A DNA stretch of 64,000 nt from NCBI GenBank assembly GCA_964509425.1, contig CAZDWZ010000001.1, positions 511,144-575,143 on the forward strand, written 5' to 3'. Origin of the DNA: CAZDWZ01 sp964509425. Its GTDB lineage: Bacteria > Bdellovibrionota_C > UBA2361 > SZUA-149 > CAZDWZ01. Each line of letters begins with the position of its first letter. Position 1 is the first letter of the stretch. This document shows, in pieces, positions 59,309 to 64,000 of the stretch. The translations under genes and the position numbers were made by a program. The notes under the pieces were generated by a model. It saw nothing but the letters and a program-made list of their open reading frames with translations, was not told the DNA's origin and did no database searches.

Positions 59309-59875
59309 TCAACCGCGCGAGAAAGCCTCGCACATCAATTTTACGTCGCGGGTTCGGAATTTTTCGGGGATGTCGGCGAGAAACTTCTTTGCCTCTGGAT
59401 CCTTTCCAAGTGCAACCGCCGCGGCAGCGCCGTATTCAAGCGCTAGATGATGATGATCCCGGCTGAGATGAACGACGTTTTTTTCCTCCAGCACTACCTG
59501 AAAACGAAACAAAGCCTCGGAGTGTCGGCGTTGGAAAAATTCGAGAAACGCAGACCAGAGCTCGGCCTCCTCCAGCTTCCTCCCTCTTTCCGCTCCTTGT
59601 TGTGGAAGTGCTTGAGCATCTGCCCCAAGCAAGGTCTTCGCGGCCTCGCAGGAGATTCGTAAGCTCGAAAGTTCCTTAGTATCGAGCGGCCGCTCGCCCT
59701 TTATCCCCCGGCGAACGATTGTCTCGGCGAGAACAGTGTGCCCGTCGATCCATTTTGGACACAACCGCAGGCGACGCCGAATGTAATTCTCCCGGGCCGC
59801 ACTCGAGTGGAATCCCAGATCATAGATTGCAAGGCGGAGGTTTTCGTAGACCGGAGGAAGTTTACTTCGCGGCAC
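59309..59875 (-). CDS. Hypothetical TPR-like protein
   Basis: A 188-residue soluble protein starting at a GTG at 59875; an in-frame TAA lies shortly upstream. It is helical, with a TPR-like C-terminus (LALEYGAAAAVALGKDPEAKKF) preceded by LWSAFLEFFQRRHSEALFRF. The N-terminus contains RRRLRLCPKWIDGHTVLAET. No catalytic motif is seen. It lies 39 bp after the HD-domain gene on the same strand and may be co-transcribed. Confidence 0.7.
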   Translation of the reverse strand: MPRSKLPPVYENLRLAIYDLGFHSSAARENYIRRRLRLCPKWIDGHTVLAETIVRRGIKGERPLDTKELSSLRISCEAAKTLLGADAQALPQQGAERGRKLEEAELWSAFLEFFQRRHSEALFRFQVVLEEKNVVHLSRDHHHLALEYGAAAAVALGKDPEAKKFLADIPEKFRTRDVKLMCEAFSRG

Positions 59876-59914
59876 GATATTTCTCTGTTGAATGGGAAGT
59901 AGAGAGCGACCCTG

Positions 59915-60502
59915 TTAGAGCCCCGCGAGCCCGAGATTCCCGGCGGCTTGCCGCATTCCTGAGATAACATTCTCGATATGTATCTCAAGCGGAATCCCGA
60001 TTTCTCCGGCACCTTGCTCAATATCGTCCCGGTTGCAGCCTTTCGCGAAGGTCTTGTCCTTCAGCTTCTTTTTTACGGATTTCATTTCGAGCTGATGCAC
60101 CGATTTATCCGGCCGAACCAAGACCGAGGCGGTCACCAATCCGCATAACTCATCACACGCAAAAAGCGCTTTCGCGAGCTTCGTATCTCTCGGGACCCCG
60201 GAATACTGCGCATGCCCCAGGATCGCTTGGATCATCTCGGGTGGGTATCCCTGACTTTCGAGAATCTTCGCTCCTTCAAACGGATGTCCGGTCGGCTGAG
60301 GCCCGTCCATCGAATAGGTAGGGAAGCGCTCGTAGTCAAAATCATGAAGAAGGCCCGTGTTCCCCCAAAGCTCCACGTCCTCGTTCCAGAGTTGAGCATA
60401 CCAACGCATGGCAGCCTCTACGCTGAGGGCGTGCTTTCTGAGACTGTCACTCTCGGTGTACTCACAGAGGAGAGCAAAAGCTTCTTCTCGCGTCTTATTC
60501 AC
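59915..60502 (-). CDS. HD-domain hydrolase
   Basis: A 195-residue protein with an HD phosphohydrolase fold. It begins at GTG 60502 (VNKTREEAFALLCEYTESDS), with GGAGGG upstream. The metal site is formed by LRKHALSVEAAM, GLLHDFDYERFP (HD pair) and GHPFEGAKILESQGYP/ILGHAQYSG. Proteins of this set are often annotated as HDIG hydrolases of unknown substrate. Longer upstream reading (to 60733) overlaps the preceding gene and is not credible. The start overlaps the end of the gene at 60495-60833 by 8 bp. Confidence 0.8.
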   Translation of the reverse strand: MNKTREEAFALLCEYTESDSLRKHALSVEAAMRWYAQLWNEDVELWGNTGLLHDFDYERFPTYSMDGPQPTGHPFEGAKILESQGYPPEMIQAILGHAQYSGVPRDTKLAKALFACDELCGLVTASVLVRPDKSVHQLEMKSVKKKLKDKTFAKGCNRDDIEQGAGEIGIPLEIHIENVISGMRQAAGNLGLAGL

Positions 60503-60833
60503 CGTGCCCACCCTCCGTCTCGTGTCGCGCAGCTTCACCGGAATGCGCAAGGCCTCCAGACGCTCCCCGCCGGACCACCGACACCGAATCCCCGTGAGAC
60601 CGAGGATCGACGGAATCCCCTCTGATGGTAGACTGAGAGAGACGGTTCTCGTGATACGACTGATAGTTGTAATACTCTGCATTCGAATCGTACATAAACC
60701 GGTCGATTCGCGCGAAGTTGTAAACAACCGCACAGCCTATCAGGATGACGGAGAAGAACCAGACGAGCGCCCATTTCTGAGTGGGGCCGAACTCCTTGCA
60801 AGGGTCGTCGGAAGTTGCGTGATGTGATGCCAT
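60495..60833 (-). CDS. Small single-pass membrane protein
   Basis: A 112-residue protein. After a short polar N-terminus (MASHHATSDDPCKEFGPTQK) comes one membrane helix (WALVWFFSVILIGCAVVYNF) and a polar tail with Tyr-rich YDSNAEYYNYQSYHENRLSQ. AAAGGAATCC precedes the ATG at 60833. It overlaps the HD-domain gene by 8 bp and so is probably co-translated with it. The distal ~40 residues look shadow-like (Arg/Gly-rich), and the family is unknown. Confidence 0.55.
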   Translation of the reverse strand: MASHHATSDDPCKEFGPTQKWALVWFFSVILIGCAVVYNFARIDRFMYDSNAEYYNYQSYHENRLSQSTIRGDSVDPRSHGDSVSVVRRGASGGLAHSGEAARHETEGGHGE

Positions 60834-61031
60834 GGATTCCTTTCGCGAAAAAAAACTGATTGAGTGTCCTAAGTCACTGACCAACGTAAAAAGTAAGCTG
60901 GCGGAGTTCGCTGATCGAAGCTTGCCTCCACGACTTCCGGCTCTGCTTTCACCGCAAGGAATTTCGCAGAGGGTCTCACGCGAAGTCTTACAGGAAATGA
61001 AATGCTGCCCGGAAGTATTACTCTTGCACTA

Positions 61032-61970
61032 CTACTGCCCCGAGCATTTATTTTTGCTGCAGGAGAAGACTTTCTTTTCCTGACTTACCGGGGCGGCAAC
61101 CGGCTTTACGACCAATTGCGAGGGCTGTGTTCTAGCTTTTTCCGCCAACGCCTCAGCTTTGGCAAGCTCGGCGTCCAGCCTTGAAACCTCGCGGTTCAGC
61201 GACCCATATCCCGAGGACGAAATAACCCGGTAACGGGCTGATTTTGCCATGGGCGATTTAGCGCCGGAGGCGTTCTTTTTTGAGACCGGCTTTACTTTCT
61301 CAACCGCCACGACCTTGGCCTCCTTGGGAGGAAGCTGAGGTTTCGGAGCAACCTTGACCACCGGCCTTTCTTCACTCTCGGCGAGGACCGGCTGAAGTTG
61401 GGCGCGTTGAGTTCGAATCGGAGGATTTGAAGATTCTGCCTCCGTCTCGAGAGACGCTACCCGGATCTTCGGCGCGGGTGCCACTGGAGGCACTGCAGCT
61501 ACCGGAGCTGCAACCACCGGCGGCGCTGCAACCACGATCGGCTCTTCAGACACCGACGACGCTTCGGTCACCGGAGTCGCGGCCGCGACTTCCAGCTTCT
61601 TCGCCTTCTTTTCTGGCTTGTCAATTCGAGCCGCGAACTTCGAGGAGACTAACGATTGGGGAATAACGACCTTCTGCCCGACATGGAGCTTCTGTGGATT
61701 CATCTCATTGTTGGCTTTTGCGATCTTTTTCCAGTTCTTCCCGTTCCCCGTATATGTTTTCGAAATCGAGTAGAGGGTTTCTCCCTTCTTTTGCACCATC
61801 ACGACTAAATTGTTCTGAAAGACCTCGGGCACTGCGGAGATCTGGGCGGTTCCTTCAACCCCTTGAGGTTTGACCTGCACCGGACGCGAACAGGCAACGA
61901 GCGTCACCGATGCAAAAAACATGGAAACGCAATAAAGGGAAAATCGAGAGAAATGTGGAATTTTTTTCAT
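61032..61970 (-). CDS. LysM-domain lipoprotein with Ala/Pro-rich region
   Basis: A 312-residue protein. The signal peptide MKKIPHFSRFSLYCVSMFFA leads to the lipobox VTLVAC. One LysM domain follows (VMVQKKGETLYSISKTYTGN ... LHVGQKVVIPQS). The long remainder is Ala/Pro/Val/Lys-rich and ends in a charged segment with SCSKNKCSG. It resembles the LysM lipoprotein at 34882 in layout. The start at 61970 is chosen over the upstream ATG because it opens the signal peptide. It probably binds peptidoglycan. Confidence 0.8.
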   Translation of the reverse strand: MKKIPHFSRFSLYCVSMFFASVTLVACSRPVQVKPQGVEGTAQISAVPEVFQNNLVVMVQKKGETLYSISKTYTGNGKNWKKIAKANNEMNPQKLHVGQKVVIPQSLVSSKFAARIDKPEKKAKKLEVAAATPVTEASSVSEEPIVVAAPPVVAAPVAAVPPVAPAPKIRVASLETEAESSNPPIRTQRAQLQPVLAESEERPVVKVAPKPQLPPKEAKVVAVEKVKPVSKKNASGAKSPMAKSARYRVISSSGYGSLNREVSRLDAELAKAEALAEKARTQPSQLVVKPVAAPVSQEKKVFSCSKNKCSGQ

Positions 61971-62130
61971 AGTACTGCTTCGCCCAATAAATCTTGCAAC
62001 AAAGTCCGAGCCTTCGGCACAGCACTTTCTGTGTCGGACCACGAGAACTTTCGTCACCCATCATTTCTGAGGTCTGTGCTACTTCTCGGCAGCTACAAAA
62101 TACGCAGTCCGAGAGCGGAAAAGGAATAAA

Positions 62131-63573
62131 CTACTTACGGGCAGTCCCGCAACCACCGCCGTTCGCGCCTGGGACCTTTCCAAGTCGGTAGTTGCCGCTG
62201 AAGCAGGCATCACAAAATCCGGCCGGAGGTTTCTGCAAAGCACGATACATCCCCTCGTAGCTCAAATAGCCGAGAGAATCCGCACCGATATATTCTTTGA
62301 TTTCTTGAATGCTGTGACGGGAAGCAATCAGCTCATCGTATGAGGGAGTATCAATCCCGTAGTAACAAGGCCCGGTCGTCGGCGGAGAAGAAATCCGGAA
62401 ATGCACCTCGGCGGCCCCCGCCGTTCGAAGCATCTTCACGATTTTCTTGCAGGTCGTGCCTCGAACGACAGAATCGTCGACAACGACGACCTTCTTCCCC
62501 GCGAGAAGCTTCGGGTTCGCGTTCAGCTTCACTTTCACTCCGAAATCACGGATCGACTGCTGTGGCTCGATAAACGTTCGCCCCACATAGTGGTTTCGGA
62601 TGAGACCGAATTCGCATGGGAGCCCACTCGCCTGAGCATAACCGATCGCCGCCGGAACGCCGGAGTCAGGAACCGGAATAACTAAATCCGCTTCTGAAGC
62701 AGGATGATCTTTGGCAAGCTCCTCGCCGAACCGCTTTCTCGCGAGGTAAACGTTTACGCCGTCTATGGTCGAATCGGGGCGCGCGAAATAGATATGCTCG
62801 AAGACGCAGAATGCCGGATCCTTATGCCCATCCTGATTCCAAATCTCTCGAAGTTTGAAGCTCTGATGATGCTCGCCGCTTTCACTGATTTGGAGAATTT
62901 CACCAGGCTCGATGTCGCGAACAAACTGCGCACCGACGAGATCGAGCGCACAGGTTTCAGACGCAATTAGGTAGGTGTTTCCCATCTTCCCGAGAGAAAG
63001 CGGACGAACCCCCGCCGGATCACGGACCGCAAAAAGATTCCCCCGAGTCGCGATGACGAGCGAATAAGCTCCCTTCACTCGAGCAAGAGCACGCGCAAGC
63101 CTCTCAATCCACGGAAGGTTCCGATCCTCACGCGCCGCAAGATGAAGAATGACTTCCGTGTCCGATGTCGAGGAGAAAAGCGCACCCTGCCCTTCGAGCT
63201 CGCGGCGCAACTCAGTCGCGTTTATTAGGTTGCCGTTGTGCGCGACGATGAGGAAATCATCTGCATAACTCGCCATAAAAGGCTGCAGATTTTGACGGTC
63301 TTTGCTGCCGAAGGTCGCATATCGCGTGTGGCCAACGGCCGTATCGCCAAGCAATCCAGCAAGAACTTCAGGGGTAAAAACTTCAGCGACAAGCCCCATG
63401 TCCCGGTAGACATACGCTTCCTTCTTGTCGATCGAGACGATACCCGCCCCCTCCTGACCTCGATGCTGAAGCGCATAGAGACCGAGATAAGCGTATTTGG
63501 CTGCTTCCGGGGAACCGATTACACCAAAAACCGCGCACTCCTCGTGAAACTTATCGAGATGTCCTAACGGCAT
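62131..63573 (-). CDS. purF: Amidophosphoribosyltransferase
   Basis: A 480-residue enzyme catalysing the first step of purine synthesis (PRPP plus glutamine to phosphoribosylamine). The nucleophile cysteine lies in FHEECAVFGVIG after a short propeptide. ALQHRGQEGAGI and the PRPP loop KVVVVDDSVVRGTT are intact. Cysteines near AFCVFEHIYFARPDS and GFCDACFSGNY suggest the Fe-S-containing subtype. The frame extends to 63813 through low-complexity sequence; the ATG at 63573 with GAAGG upstream is correct. Confidence 0.95.
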   Translation of the reverse strand: MPLGHLDKFHEECAVFGVIGSPEAAKYAYLGLYALQHRGQEGAGIVSIDKKEAYVYRDMGLVAEVFTPEVLAGLLGDTAVGHTRYATFGSKDRQNLQPFMASYADDFLIVAHNGNLINATELRRELEGQGALFSSTSDTEVILHLAAREDRNLPWIERLARALARVKGAYSLVIATRGNLFAVRDPAGVRPLSLGKMGNTYLIASETCALDLVGAQFVRDIEPGEILQISESGEHHQSFKLREIWNQDGHKDPAFCVFEHIYFARPDSTIDGVNVYLARKRFGEELAKDHPASEADLVIPVPDSGVPAAIGYAQASGLPCEFGLIRNHYVGRTFIEPQQSIRDFGVKVKLNANPKLLAGKKVVVVDDSVVRGTTCKKIVKMLRTAGAAEVHFRISSPPTTGPCYYGIDTPSYDELIASRHSIQEIKEYIGADSLGYLSYEGMYRALQKPPAGFCDACFSGNYRLGKVPGANGGGCGTARK

Positions 63574-64000
63574 GAATGAGCCTTCGAAACGGGATATAAG
63601 GTGCCGGAAGGATAAACCTTTCTCTTGGAGAATACAACTCGGTGGGGTTTTGCGGGGGAGGGAGAGATGGGTTGTTGGGAGATTGGGGGGAAAGAGGTGG
63701 AAAGATGGAGATTTTTGGCGGAGCAGAGTGTTTAACGCGAAGGAGATGGAGGCTGAAGCTCCGGGTTGAGAAGTTAGAGTGGGACTGAGAGTTGAGACCA
63801 AGACCAAGGCCAAGACTGAGGCTGAGATTTGAGACTGAGACTGAGACTGAGAAGCGCTTGTCGATCCAATGGTGGTCGGACAAGACGGAAAGTAAAATTG
63901 GAGAGCTCGATCCGAAATACCCGGGACCCGGTGGAGCGGGGTATTTTGGTGGAGATCGAGGCGAAAGAGCGGCGAGGAGCGGAGTTTACTACCCGTAAAT
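63574..64000. other. Non-coding end with simple sequence and an inverted repeat
   Basis: No gene is supported. From about 63660 the plus strand is G-rich. At 63792-63855 a hexamer-like simple repeat occurs (units GAGACT and GACCAAGA). At 63915-63946 AAATACCC and GGGTATTT form an 8-bp inverted repeat. Open frames here (such as 63792-63998) translate to low-complexity peptides. Confidence 0.5.

Noticed and set aside
60832..61083. 83-codon plus-strand frame between purF-side genes
   Set aside because: Overlaps two supported minus-strand genes at its ends, with no convincing ribosome binding site or family.
63792..63998. 68-codon plus-strand frame at the window end
   Set aside because: Translation of a simple-sequence tract (RPRPRPRLRLR, TETETE).
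1..64000. CRISPR arrays, rRNA genes, complete IS elements, tRNAs other than Sec
   Set aside because: No regularly spaced repeats, rRNA core sequences, transposase genes or other tRNA folds were seen.

Overview
The window looks like chromosome of a Gram-negative bacterium, moderately GC-rich by eye. It carries several Sec- or lipobox-bearing envelope proteins, a Gld-type ABC system with a DUF4340 protein, two eukaryotic-type Ser/Thr kinases with transmembrane segments, DUF6178, DUF4388-like and HTTM proteins, PdxS/PdxT and a PurF of the Cys-rich type. That mix is typical of the former Deltaproteobacteria and neighbouring phyla (Myxococcota, Bdellovibrionota, Desulfobacterota-like). I cannot place it more precisely. 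There is no rRNA, CRISPR array, prophage or complete insertion sequence; the only tRNA is tRNA-Sec.

Layout. 1-11.2 kb: a truncated membrane protein, rppH with a CPBP-like membrane protein, an M20 dipeptidase, an L,D-transpeptidase-like protein, an orphan branched-chain-type solute-binding protein, a dual-specificity phosphatase with a sugar-nucleotide epimerase, and a pesticin-like muramidase with DUF4126. 11.3-17.8 kb: a selenocysteine island. On the minus strand in order are a candidate selenoprotein with an in-frame UGA, tRNA-Sec, selA, selB and a zinc-ribbon membrane protein; diverging on the plus strand are a two-TM protein and an HTTM-type membrane protein. 17.8-22.2 kb: a type II topoisomerase pair. 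24.4-30.3 kb: a five-gene Gld-like ABC operon ending in a second solute-binding protein. 30.5-32.1 kb: pdxST. 32.1-42.6 kb: a minus-strand signalling/envelope cluster (two kinases, LysM lipoprotein, DUF4388-like, TPR and AMIN-like proteins). 43-48.6 kb: a TolB-like propeller and membrane glycosyltransferase-like proteins. 48.6-52.9 kb: pssA, rpoZ and rel. 53-64 kb: a CADD-like oxidase with an amidohydrolase, DUF6178 flanked by inverted repeats, a pair of paralogous membrane-anchored proteins each with a hairpin leader, an antiporter pseudogene, an HD-domain protein, a LysM lipoprotein and purF.

The most interesting object is the gene at 15560-16162 (minus). Read through a UGA at 16052-16054 it encodes a 200-residue secreted Gly/Cys-rich protein: a good signal peptide, then Gly-Sec-Val-Thr-Cys-Ser-Cys at the predicted mature N-terminus, then five C-x-G-x-[ST]-C repeats. 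A 5-bp stem-loop sits at bacterial SECIS distance after the UGA. The gene lies directly upstream of, and on the same strand as, selC-selA-selB. A standard gene caller would start it at a GTG beyond the UGA and lose both the signal peptide and the selenocysteine. With the divergent HTTM pair (HTTM proteins include the vitamin-K-dependent carboxylase and, as usually described, SdpB of peptide-toxin maturation), this could be an undescribed exported selenopolypeptide system; the functional link is inference.
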